A program made the position numbers and the translations under genes. From Mikania micrantha (lineage: Eukaryota > Streptophyta > Magnoliopsida > Asterales > Asteraceae): DNA of 64,000 nt. The notes under the pieces are model-generated. The model was not told where the DNA came from. It did no database searches and saw nothing but the letters and a program-made list of their open reading frames with translations. Shown here in pieces: positions 23,801-32,123 of the stretch (position 1 is its first letter; each line of letters opens with the position of its first letter). The DNA lies in NCBI GenBank assembly GCA_009363875.1, contig CM018683.1:62559207-62623206 (forward strand), in the 5' to 3' direction.

Positions 23801-24009
23801 CTACTAGCTCTATCACTACTTGAGTTGAGATGCGGAAAATGATCTTGACCAAGAACTTACCTCATGCAAAGAATACTTGCCTAAGCTAGAAGTATGATAT
23901 TAGCATGTGATTTGTGCCAATTTTTGATTTCAATTTTAAGCTATAAGTATGAATTGTGTATTGATTATCATGTACAACCGAGCAAAACCAAAATTGTAGG
24001 TTTTGTCTG

Positions 24010-24378
24010 GAGTAAATTGCACTTTTAGTCCTTTATGTTTACACAAAATTTCAGAGATAGTCCTTAAAGTTTCAAAGTGTCAAAATCAATCCTTTAAGTT
24101 TTCAAATGTTGCAAACTCGGTCCTTTCTCCGTTAACGCTGTTAAGTACTAACAGAATAAAGGACCATATATTAAATTTATGTAAACATAAAGGACCAAAA
24201 GTGATGAGTTTTTTTGACATTTATGCCCCTATTCTGTTAATATTTAACGGCGTTGACGGAGAAAGGATCGAATTTGCAACATTTGAAAACATAAAGGATT
24301 GATTTTGACACTTTGAAACTTTAAGGACTATCTCTAAAATTTTGTGTAAACATAAAGGACCAAAAGTGCAATTTACTC
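24010..24378. mobile_element. MULE-type MITE, 369 bp, long TIRs
   Basis: A perfect 10-bp TSD GTTTTGTCTG flanks it (24000-24009 and 24379-24388). The ends are GAGTAAATTGCACTTTTAGT and its complement. The arms extend about 170 bp each with few mismatches, sharing TTTATGTTTACACAAAATTT and CCGTTAACGCTGTTAA-like blocks. It is non-coding. The 99-residue ORF across it is an artefact. Confidence 0.92.
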
Positions 24379-24475
24379 GTTTTGTCTGACATGTTATCTT
24401 AGATTAGTTTTTATGAAGTGTATTGATTACTTTTAGATAAAAAAAGTACAAAATCAATTTAATAATATAGAAAAC

Positions 24476-25271
24476 TGTAAAGACTAATAAAGGCTGATGC
24501 TCACCAAACTTCTTGTTTTGTCCAAGTATAGAAGCCTCTTTGAATAAACACCTTCGGAAGGAAGAAGTGATTCTTCGGAAGCAGCATTGCTTCCGAAGGA
24601 TAACTGGTTCCTGCCGAAGGTTATACAAGACAACTGCTTCCGAGGAATCCTCTTATGCACTGAAGACAAAGACTTCCGAGGTTTATCCTCTGACAAAGAC
24701 TGTAGCAGATTACTCTTATGGTACAAAAGGTACTGACACAAGACATGTTGGTCTGACTAAAGAAAAAGACAACATGTAATGAGTCAGATAAAGCGCCTTA
24801 CTTCTCCCATGCTGCATTAAATACAAAAGATCATCTGAAGCCTTGAAGATCAACAACATTAAATGTCTTTTGTATTTAGTAGTCTTTTGTAAAGTCAATG
24901 TCTATAAATAAAATGATTACAACTGAGTGTCTTAGCCTGTTAAGACACTCAACATACTAGAATAAGCTTTACTTTATGTACTTGTCTAGTATACCCAACT
25001 TGTATTCCTAAGTGTATACGGTTGTAGCCTCGGCTATATAACCTCCCATTGTATGGTTGCTTGAAGCGTGCTTGCTTGTATACTTCCACTTTGAGAGAAA
25101 TATATCGTTGAGCTTGAATTATTCTTGTGTTCTTATTATTGTTCAAAGATTATTACTGTGTCATTTTGAGTGTAATTGTGAGATCATTCTAACAGAACAT
25201 TCCGCATCTGTTAGAGTTAAGTAAGAAATACTTGTGAAGTTTTTGTTTAGACTTAACAACCCGATCCTACA
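24476..25271 (+). repeat. 5' LTR of the Sirevirus-like element, 796 bp
   Basis: It begins TGTAAAGACT and ends CCTACA. A likely promoter box TATAAATA lies at 24903-24910. The first 200 bases contain six TTCCGA/TCGGAA-type motifs. Relative to the 3' LTR there are about three substitutions plus a small change at AAGTTTTTG versus AAGTGTTG. Confidence 0.95.
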
Positions 25272-25273
25272 AG

Positions 25274-25285
25274 TGGTATCAGAGC
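25274..25285 (+). promoter_or_regulatory. Primer-binding site for initiator tRNA-Met
   Basis: TGGTATCAGAGC lies two bases inside the 5' LTR and is complementary to the 3' end of plant initiator tRNA-Met, the usual Copia minus-strand primer. Confidence 0.92.
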
Positions 25286-25387
25286 TTTGGCTCTTGAACT
25301 TGACTGACTAATTATCATCAAGTTACCAGTTCTATTTCTTATAAAATCTCATCGTCTTAACACTCATATTTTCTGTGTCTGTCTAAG

Positions 25388-28081
25388 ATGGTTGCTCTAA
25401 ACAAACATGATACAGAAAATGGCACTCTCAACAAGCCACCAATGTTCACACCTGAAGATTTTGACACCTGGAAAGTCAGAATGGAAGGATTCATCAGGAA
25501 TCAAGACTTCAAGCTTTGGAAATCTGTTCTTGAAGGTCCTTACGTTCCCACAATTGCTGCGGCTGGAGCTGGAGGACCTGCAGTACCAAAAGATCCATCT
25601 ATGTATTCAGACGAAGATTACAAGAAGATGGAAGTTGACTCTAAAGCTCTCTGGCTCATTCAGATGTCAATACCTAACTCTATTATACATGCATGCAAGA
25701 AATGCAAATCTGCTCAAGAACTGTGGAACTCCTTGAAGCAGATGTATGAAGGTTCAGATGATGTCAAAGAGAACAAGAAGGATATGCTGAAACAAAAGTT
25801 TGAGAACTTTTGTCAACAAAACAATGAAAATATGTCTTCACAGTACCTAAGGTATGTCCAACTTGTGAATGATTTGGCATCTGCAGGTGTAACTCTGGAT
25901 AATCAAGACGTGCTCAGAAAATTTCTGATATCTATTCCAAAGGCATGGAACATTTACTCGGTAACAATCAGAAGAACAGAAAATCTGAAGACTCTAACTC
26001 TGGGAGAGTTGTTCGGTATTCTCAGTGCCTATCAGATGGAACTGGATGTCCAAGAATCTAAAGCCTTCCATTCACCATCAGGTTCAGCTGCTCTTCATGC
26101 ACCCATCAACAATTCTCCATATCAAAGTTTCCAACCCATCTACCATCCTACATCCATACCCAATGTCACACTTCCTGAAACTTTAACTTCATCAAACTCA
26201 CTCCCAAATCATCTCTCAAACCCAACTTCACTACCAACGTCTGGGCAAGGAGCTTTAGTAACTGAAGAAACAAACTACTTTCAGTTATGTCAAGAAGATC
26301 TGGAAGGAATCCCTGCTGATGATTTAGAAGAGATGGACATAAATTATCAGATGGCCATGATTTCTTTCAGAGCAAAGAAATTTTATCAGAGAACAGGGAG
26401 GCAGTTCAAGAAACATAACATGAAAACCGGTTTTGGACTGGATAAATCCAAAATCAGATGCTACAACTGTCAGCAGCTTGGTCACTTTGCAAGAGAATGC
26501 AAAGCACCAAGGAATCAGCCAGCAACAGGAGAGAGGCAAATTAACCAGCAAGCAACAAATCAAACCTTCAATGCAAATATTGCTGAGCATCATGATTTCT
26601 CAGACTGGAGTTTTCAAGCAGAAGATGCCTCCATTTCCAACAGTGCTTTGATGGCAGATGACTCATCCTCCTCAAACAAGGTAAATAATAAAATGTGCTC
26701 ACCTGAATGCTCAGAAACATTAACTATTTATAAAAAGATAAATTCTCAACTCTGTAATGAGCTTGAGTCTTTACAAGTTGTCAAGGCAAATTTCTTTGAG
26801 GTTGAAAGAAATTACAAAGAAAAAATTGATGAAATGGAGAAAACTATTTCAAGTTTAAAACATGAAGACACTAATAAACAGTGTCAGATTAAAAATCTTT
26901 TAGAAAGACTAACCACTGCCAAGACTGAACTTGTATTGGCTGAGTCTTACAGAGACAAATTTCTAAGCCAAGGTGAAAAATATGAAAAACTTTTCAGGAT
27001 GAGCAGCACAACTGAATTGGTAAATAAACATAGGGCTGGTTTGGGATATAACAAAGTAGAACCTCCATCTGTTTATACTTCCATAGCAGATGTTAGGTGT
27101 AAACCACTAGTTGACCTTGTGTATAATGAGGTATTGGATATACACAAGGTGGTTCAAACTGATAATCTCTCTAATTCAAGTACCTCAGCATGCTCAGATG
27201 AGGATGATATTTCTATTAAACCAGTAAAAGAAAAACAAGCTTTGAAAATTAAGAGACAAAATAAGAAAACTAAGAAACATTCAACAGTTTTTGTCAAAGC
27301 TAAAACCACAGAAAATATCTCCTCAGATGAGTATGTGACTTGCCCATCTGACAAGTCAAAAAGAGGTAGATCAATGGAGAGAAAGATCAATTCTCCAGGG
27401 AAACTGGCAAAATCTAAGGCCAACAAGTATGTTGGAACATCCAAATCATCACTCACTGAGGATCAAAGCTCGGACTCCATCAGCAAAACTATATGTCTGA
27501 TGTGTGGTGAAAAGAATCATTTTGCTGCTGATTGCTTCTATAATCCAAGAAGCAGAATTTCCTCAAAATTAAAGGGAAGAGGAAGAAAGAATAGTTGGAG
27601 TAAGTCATCTACTTCCTCGGAAGAACAGAGAAGAAATCCAGTCAAGAAGGCATCGGAAGCAAGTACATCCGATAATAGGAAGAAACAAAACAAAAACGCT
27701 TCCGAAATGAATGCATCGGAAGTAAAGAAAAGGGAAGCTTCCGAAAGAAAAGGAACCTCGGAAGCTCATCAAAGGAATACTTTCAACAAACAAAAGAAAT
27801 CATCTTTCTTCGGAAGAAGAGCATCGGAAGCAAAGAAAAGGGAAGCTTCCGATAGAAAAGGAAAAGTAGCTTCCGATGACTATCAAAAGAAACAAAGTCT
27901 TCCGACAACTCAAAAGACTAAACAAGCATGGAAGAAGAAGGAATCAACTGATAAGCCATCACCCACATCAGAAGCAGCCACATCATCTGTCCCACCTAGG
28001 ATGATGTCAAAGAAATTTACTTACAATGATGCAAATGGTAAACCCAAGACCACATGGGCTTGGGTTCCCATCAGAAACTAA
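25388..28081 (+). CDS. Gag of the Sirevirus-like element (897 residues)
   Basis: This is the nucleocapsid protein that packages element RNA. Residues about 70-220 form a UBN2-type Copia gag domain, with LWNSLKQMYEGSDD and LRKFLISIPKAW. A CCHC knuckle CYNCQQLGHFAREC lies near residue 358 and a second, CLMCGEKNHFAADC, near 703. A predicted coiled coil lies around 450-545. Residues about 740-840 are basic and repeat the tripeptide ASE, encoded by the same TCGGAA/TTCCGA motif that clusters elsewhere in the element. It ends in TAA at 28079-28081. The protease frame continues in the same phase 15 bases later, so readthrough or a recent nonsense change are both possible. The start is the first ATG after the primer site and matches gag N-termini of related elements. 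Confidence 0.9.
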   Translation: MVALNKHDTENGTLNKPPMFTPEDFDTWKVRMEGFIRNQDFKLWKSVLEGPYVPTIAAAGAGGPAVPKDPSMYSDEDYKKMEVDSKALWLIQMSIPNSIIHACKKCKSAQELWNSLKQMYEGSDDVKENKKDMLKQKFENFCQQNNENMSSQYLRYVQLVNDLASAGVTLDNQDVLRKFLISIPKAWNIYSVTIRRTENLKTLTLGELFGILSAYQMELDVQESKAFHSPSGSAALHAPINNSPYQSFQPIYHPTSIPNVTLPETLTSSNSLPNHLSNPTSLPTSGQGALVTEETNYFQLCQEDLEGIPADDLEEMDINYQMAMISFRAKKFYQRTGRQFKKHNMKTGFGLDKSKIRCYNCQQLGHFARECKAPRNQPATGERQINQQATNQTFNANIAEHHDFSDWSFQAEDASISNSALMADDSSSSNKVNNKMCSPECSETLTIYKKINSQLCNELESLQVVKANFFEVERNYKEKIDEMEKTISSLKHEDTNKQCQIKNLLERLTTAKTELVLAESYRDKFLSQGEKYEKLFRMSSTTELVNKHRAGLGYNKVEPPSVYTSIADVRCKPLVDLVYNEVLDIHKVVQTDNLSNSSTSACSDEDDISIKPVKEKQALKIKRQNKKTKKHSTVFVKAKTTENISSDEYVTCPSDKSKRGRSMERKINSPGKLAKSKANKYVGTSKSSLTEDQSSDSISKTICLMCGEKNHFAADCFYNPRSRISSKLKGRGRKNSWSKSSTSSEEQRRNPVKKASEASTSDNRKKQNKNASEMNASEVKKREASERKGTSEAHQRNTFNKQKKSSFFGRRASEAKKREASDRKGKVASDDYQKKQSLPTTQKTKQAWKKKESTDKPSPTSEAATSSVPPRMMSKKFTYNDANGKPKTTWAWVPIRN

Positions 28082-28096
28082 CTCACTTCTGGTCAT

Positions 28097-29863
28097 GTGC
28101 AGGGACAACAGGAATCAAAAGGCAACTTGTGGATAGTTGACAGTGGCTGCTCCAGGCACATGACAGGCAACAAGACCCACTTGCACAAATATGAACCATT
28201 CTTTGGCGGGTCTGTTGCTTTTGGAAGTGATCCAGTAGGAGGTTACATAACAGGTAGAGGCACAATCACAAATGGTAAGGTAAGCTTTGAGAATGTACAT
28301 TTTGTAAAAGAACTTAACTACAATTTACTAAGTGTATCACAGGTGTGTGATCAAAAGCATAACATGTTGTTTACTGAGCATGAATGCATTGTCCTGAAAC
28401 CAGGATTTGTGATACCAAATGATCAAATTCTACTCAGAGCTCCAAGAAGAAATAACATGTATATGCTAGATATGAGCACAGCTGCACCTCTTAGTAATAT
28501 AAGCTGCTTTGTCTCAAAAGCTTCACTTGATGAATCATCACTTTGGCATAGAAGACTTTGTCATGTAAACCTCAAAAATATGAATAAACTGGTCAAAAAT
28601 AATTTAGTAACTGGTTTACCAACAAAAGAATTCATATATGTTGATAAATGTGTTGCATGCTTAAAGGGTAAGCAGCACAAGTCATCTCATTATGCCAAAG
28701 AGATAAATTCAATTACCACAGTCCTTCATTTACTACATATGGACTTGTTTGGTCCCACAAGTGTTAAAAGTCTTGGTAGAAAATCATACTGCTTGGTGGT
28801 TACTGATGATTTCTCTCGGTATACCTGGGTGTTTTTCTTAAATACCAAGGATGAAACTGCCGAAATCCTAAAGTCATTTATACTCAGGGTGGAGAATGAA
28901 AGTGACCATCATGTAAAAATAATCAGGTCAGATCAAGGAACAGAATTCAAGAATCATGTTTTAAATTCTTTTTGTGAATCTAAAGGTATCACAAGACAAT
29001 TTAGTGCTCCTAGAACTCCACAACAAAATGGTGTCGCTGAGAGAAGGAATAGGACACTAATTGAGGCTGCAAGAACCATGTTGTCTGATGCCAAACTTCC
29101 AATAACTTTTTGGGCAGAAGCAGTCAACACTGCCTGTTATGTCCAAAATAGAATATTGGTAGTTAAGTCACATGGCATGACTCCTTATGAAATTTGGCAT
29201 AAGAGAAAGCCATTCATTGGATTTCTCAAACCATTTGGATGTCAATGCACCATCTTGAATACTAAAGATTACTTAGCCAAGTTTGCTGAGAAATCAGCAG
29301 AGGGCTACTTTGTTGGGTACTCTTCAAATGCTAAAGCGTATAGAGTATACATCAAAGCATCCAGAGTTATTGAAGAGTCTGCAAATGTTCAGTTCAATGA
29401 ACATACTCTCAATAAACCTGGAACCGGCCTTGATTGGTTGTTTGATCTTGATAGTTTTACATCTGCATTTAATATGGTGAAAGAGTATGTTCCAGTTTCA
29501 CAGTCAGCTACCACAGACACCTCCAAAGGCTCAAGAGAAGATGACTTTCGTGTTGAACTGCCAATAGCTTCAAGACAAAACTTGGCAGAATCCACTTCAA
29601 CACAAAATGATGTGTCACAGTCTGAGACAATCAACACATCTCAGGCAGGTCCCTCAATTGAAGCTGCTTCTAATTCACAACATCAAGAAGAAGTAGGAAG
29701 TCCTTCAGCAGAGGAAAATTCTCAGGAAACCACTACTCCCAGAGAAAACCAACCCACAACAGTCCAAACTTTGAATCCACATGATCTGCCAGAAATCCAG
29801 CTTGAGGTGGTTCTTCCTAACCTTGAGTCACTCAACGTGGATGAATTTCTCAACTGGATGTGA
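28097..29863 (+). CDS. Pol part 1: protease and integrase
   Basis: The aspartic protease site WIVDSGCSRHMTG is near the start. A pre-integrase segment LWHRRLCHVN follows with the integrase HHCC finger (CVACLKGKQH). The integrase core shows all three acids: HMDLFG near 28741, IRSDQGTEF near 28930 and NGVAERRNR near 29030. It shares the gag frame, separated by a single TAA. The frame ends at 29863, and the RT frame starts at 29860 in another phase, overlapping at ATGA. A complete Copia pol is one frame, so this is probably a small indel near 29855. Confidence 0.9.
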   Translation: MQGQQESKGNLWIVDSGCSRHMTGNKTHLHKYEPFFGGSVAFGSDPVGGYITGRGTITNGKVSFENVHFVKELNYNLLSVSQVCDQKHNMLFTEHECIVLKPGFVIPNDQILLRAPRRNNMYMLDMSTAAPLSNISCFVSKASLDESSLWHRRLCHVNLKNMNKLVKNNLVTGLPTKEFIYVDKCVACLKGKQHKSSHYAKEINSITTVLHLLHMDLFGPTSVKSLGRKSYCLVVTDDFSRYTWVFFLNTKDETAEILKSFILRVENESDHHVKIIRSDQGTEFKNHVLNSFCESKGITRQFSAPRTPQQNGVAERRNRTLIEAARTMLSDAKLPITFWAEAVNTACYVQNRILVVKSHGMTPYEIWHKRKPFIGFLKPFGCQCTILNTKDYLAKFAEKSAEGYFVGYSSNAKAYRVYIKASRVIEESANVQFNEHTLNKPGTGLDWLFDLDSFTSAFNMVKEYVPVSQSATTDTSKGSREDDFRVELPIASRQNLAESTSTQNDVSQSETINTSQAGPSIEAASNSQHQEEVGSPSAEENSQETTTPRENQPTTVQTLNPHDLPEIQLEVVLPNLESLNVDEFLNWM

Positions 29864-31521
29864 TTCCAAGGACTCGAATTCACAACACTCATCCAGTTGA
29901 AAACATCATTGGCAATGTAGAAGAAGGTGTCAGAACTAGAAGCTCTATGCATGAAGCAAATGTTTGCTTGTTTTCTTGCTTTCTATCCCAAATAGAGCCT
30001 AAGAAGGTTGCAGAGGCTTTAAAAGATAACAGTTGGGTAGAAGCTATGCAAGAAGAGCTTCTTCAGTTTCAAAGACAAGGAGTTTGGAAAACTTGCCCTT
30101 TGCCTAAAGGAAAGTATGCCATTGGAACCAAATGGGTGTTCAGAAACAAGAAAGATGACAAAGGTGTTGTCATCAAGAACAAAGCAAGATTGGTTGTTCA
30201 GGGATACACTCAAGAGGAAGGCATTGACTATGATGAAGTCTTTGCACCTGTTGCCAGAATTGAAGCTATTAGAATATTTTTGGCATTTGCAGCTGCAAAA
30301 GATTTCAAAGTGTTTCAGATGGATGTTAAAAGTGCCTTTCTTTATGGAAAAATTGATGAAGAAGTATATGTGTGCCAACCTCCAGGATTTGAAGATCCAA
30401 AGTTTCCTGATCATGTCTGTAAGCTTGATAAGGCTCTTTATGGGTTGCATCAAGCTCCCAGAAAATGGTATGAAACTTTATCTTCTTTTCTGTTGGCAAA
30501 CAAATTCAAGAGAGGAACAATTGATAAAACTCTCTTTTTCAAGAAGTCTAATCAACATATCATGCTAGTTCAAATCTATGTTGATGACATTATCTTTGGT
30601 TCTACTAATGAATCTCTCTGCAAGGAGTTTGAATCACTAATGAAATCCAAATTTGAGATGAGTTCAATGGGAGAACTCACCTTCTTTCTTGGATTACAAG
30701 TGAAACAAACTCCTACAGGGATTTTCATTAGTCAATCAAAATATGTCAAGGACATTCTTGAAAGATTCAAGCTTTCTGATTGCAAAGCTCTGGGAACTCC
30801 TATGTCCAAAACAACATCACTTAGCCCTGATCTTGAGGGGGAGGATGTTGATCAGCACCAGTACAGAGCAATGATAGGCTCTTTGATGTATCTCACAGCA
30901 AGCAGGCCAGATATCATGTTTGCAACTTGTGTGTGTGCAAGATTTCAGGCTAATCCCAAAGTCTCTCATATGCTGGCTGTAAAAAGAATCTTTAGATACC
31001 TCAAAGGAGCACCAAGTCTAGGATTATGGTATCCTAGAAATGAAGACTTCCAGTTCATGGCTTATACAGACAGTGATTATGGGGGTTGCAACATCAGCAA
31101 GAAATCCACATCAGGAGGATGTCAATTTCTTGGATCCAGGATTGTGTCTTGGCAATGCAAGAAACAGTCATGTGTTTCTACTTCTACTGCAGAGGCTGAA
31201 TATATAGCTGCTTCTAGCTGCTGTGCACAAGTCATCTGGATCCAGAATCAGATGAAGGATTATGGAGTAGATCTGTTCAATACTCCTATTCAGATAGACA
31301 ATTCCAGTGCAATCTCCATCACCAATAATCCTGTCAAGCATTCCAAGACCAAGCACATTGACATCAGATACCATTTCATCAGAGATTGTGCAGAAAAGAA
31401 GTTGATTCATTTGGTCAAAGTTGATTCAGAAAACAATTTGGCAGATCTCTTCACAAAGGCGTTTGATGAAGGAAGATTCAGGTACTTAATAACATCCATT
31501 GGGATGATCAACTTTGAATAA
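29860..31521 (+). CDS. Pol part 2: reverse transcriptase and RNase H
   Basis: The Copia RT shows GTKWVFRNK, KARLVVQGYTQEEGIDY, FAPVARIEAIR and the catalytic YVDDI near 30578. RNase H shows AYTDSDYGG, the STSGGCQFLG region and STAEAEYIA. The frame is intact to TAA at 31519. It converts element RNA to DNA in cytoplasmic particles. The ATG at 29860 is probably not a real start: the frame is the shifted continuation of the upstream pol. Confidence 0.92.
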   Translation: MIPRTRIHNTHPVENIIGNVEEGVRTRSSMHEANVCLFSCFLSQIEPKKVAEALKDNSWVEAMQEELLQFQRQGVWKTCPLPKGKYAIGTKWVFRNKKDDKGVVIKNKARLVVQGYTQEEGIDYDEVFAPVARIEAIRIFLAFAAAKDFKVFQMDVKSAFLYGKIDEEVYVCQPPGFEDPKFPDHVCKLDKALYGLHQAPRKWYETLSSFLLANKFKRGTIDKTLFFKKSNQHIMLVQIYVDDIIFGSTNESLCKEFESLMKSKFEMSSMGELTFFLGLQVKQTPTGIFISQSKYVKDILERFKLSDCKALGTPMSKTTSLSPDLEGEDVDQHQYRAMIGSLMYLTASRPDIMFATCVCARFQANPKVSHMLAVKRIFRYLKGAPSLGLWYPRNEDFQFMAYTDSDYGGCNISKKSTSGGCQFLGSRIVSWQCKKQSCVSTSTAEAEYIAASSCCAQVIWIQNQMKDYGVDLFNTPIQIDNSSAISITNNPVKHSKTKHIDIRYHFIRDCAEKKLIHLVKVDSENNLADLFTKAFDEGRFRYLITSIGMINFE

Positions 31522-31539
31522 ATGTACTGACAAGGAATA

Positions 31540-32010
31540 AATAATTCTTCGGAAGATAAACTTAACTTATCTTCCGATGAGTAACTACTCAGCAGAAGAT
31601 AGGTTAAGTCTTCGGAAGCATTATTTCTTCCTTAGTCGGAAGATCTCACACTTCAGAAGCTAAATTACCTTCTGAAGTAATACTCTTCCGATACATTATC
31701 TTCGGAAGCATAGGCTTCTCAAGGTACTCTTCAGAAGAAAGTGTCTTCCGAAGAACATTTTGCCTAATGAATTATCTAACATTTCAGAAGCAGTGCTTCC
31801 GACAGTATAAATTTTATACTTCGGAAGCACATCTCTTCTGAACACTTTTGGTCTAATAAACTCCACTTTTGGTCTAATAAGCTGCTTCCGAAAGTCACTT
31901 CTTCGGAAGCAACTCAGTCAGAGAAAATTAATTGTGAAACCAGCTGTCATCGGAAGACCTTTTTCTGACATCCGGATCTCAAATTTAATGTGTCTATATA
32001 TTAAATGCTG
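31540..32010 (+). repeat. Cluster of TTCCGAA / CTTCGGAAG palindromes between pol and the 3' ORF
   Basis: About 14 motifs of the form CTTCGGAAG, CTTCCGAT, GTCGGAAG and ATCCGAAG occur in 470 bases of otherwise AT-rich DNA. Further clusters lie in the LTRs and in the gag C-terminus (27614-27905). Each motif carries a CpG. There is no ORF here. Conserved palindromic repeats in cis-regulatory regions are known for maize Sireviruses; whether these correspond to them is inference. Confidence 0.85.
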
Positions 32011-32021
32011 AAATCCGAAGG

Positions 32022-32029
32022 TATATAAA
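32022..32029 (+). promoter_or_regulatory. Possible internal TATA box for the 3' ORF
   Basis: TATATAAA lies 95 bases before the ORF start at 32124, followed by a pyrimidine-rich stretch and CATTCTCAC, a plausible initiation zone. The start codon context GCCATGGA is strong for plants. Function is inferred from position only. Confidence 0.45.
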
Positions 32030-32123
32030 GGTCTCCCGCTCATTCGCATTCTCACAAACCGTTTCACTTTGAAATCTTCCTTTCTTTGAACTCCCAATTT
32101 GTGCCCTAAAATCACAAACTGCC

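Noticed and set aside
24404..25146. Short ORFs of 60-88 codons repeated identically at 24.5, 35.7 and 44.5 kb
   Set aside because: They lie inside the three copies of the Sirevirus-like LTR. Identity reflects the LTR, not a gene family.
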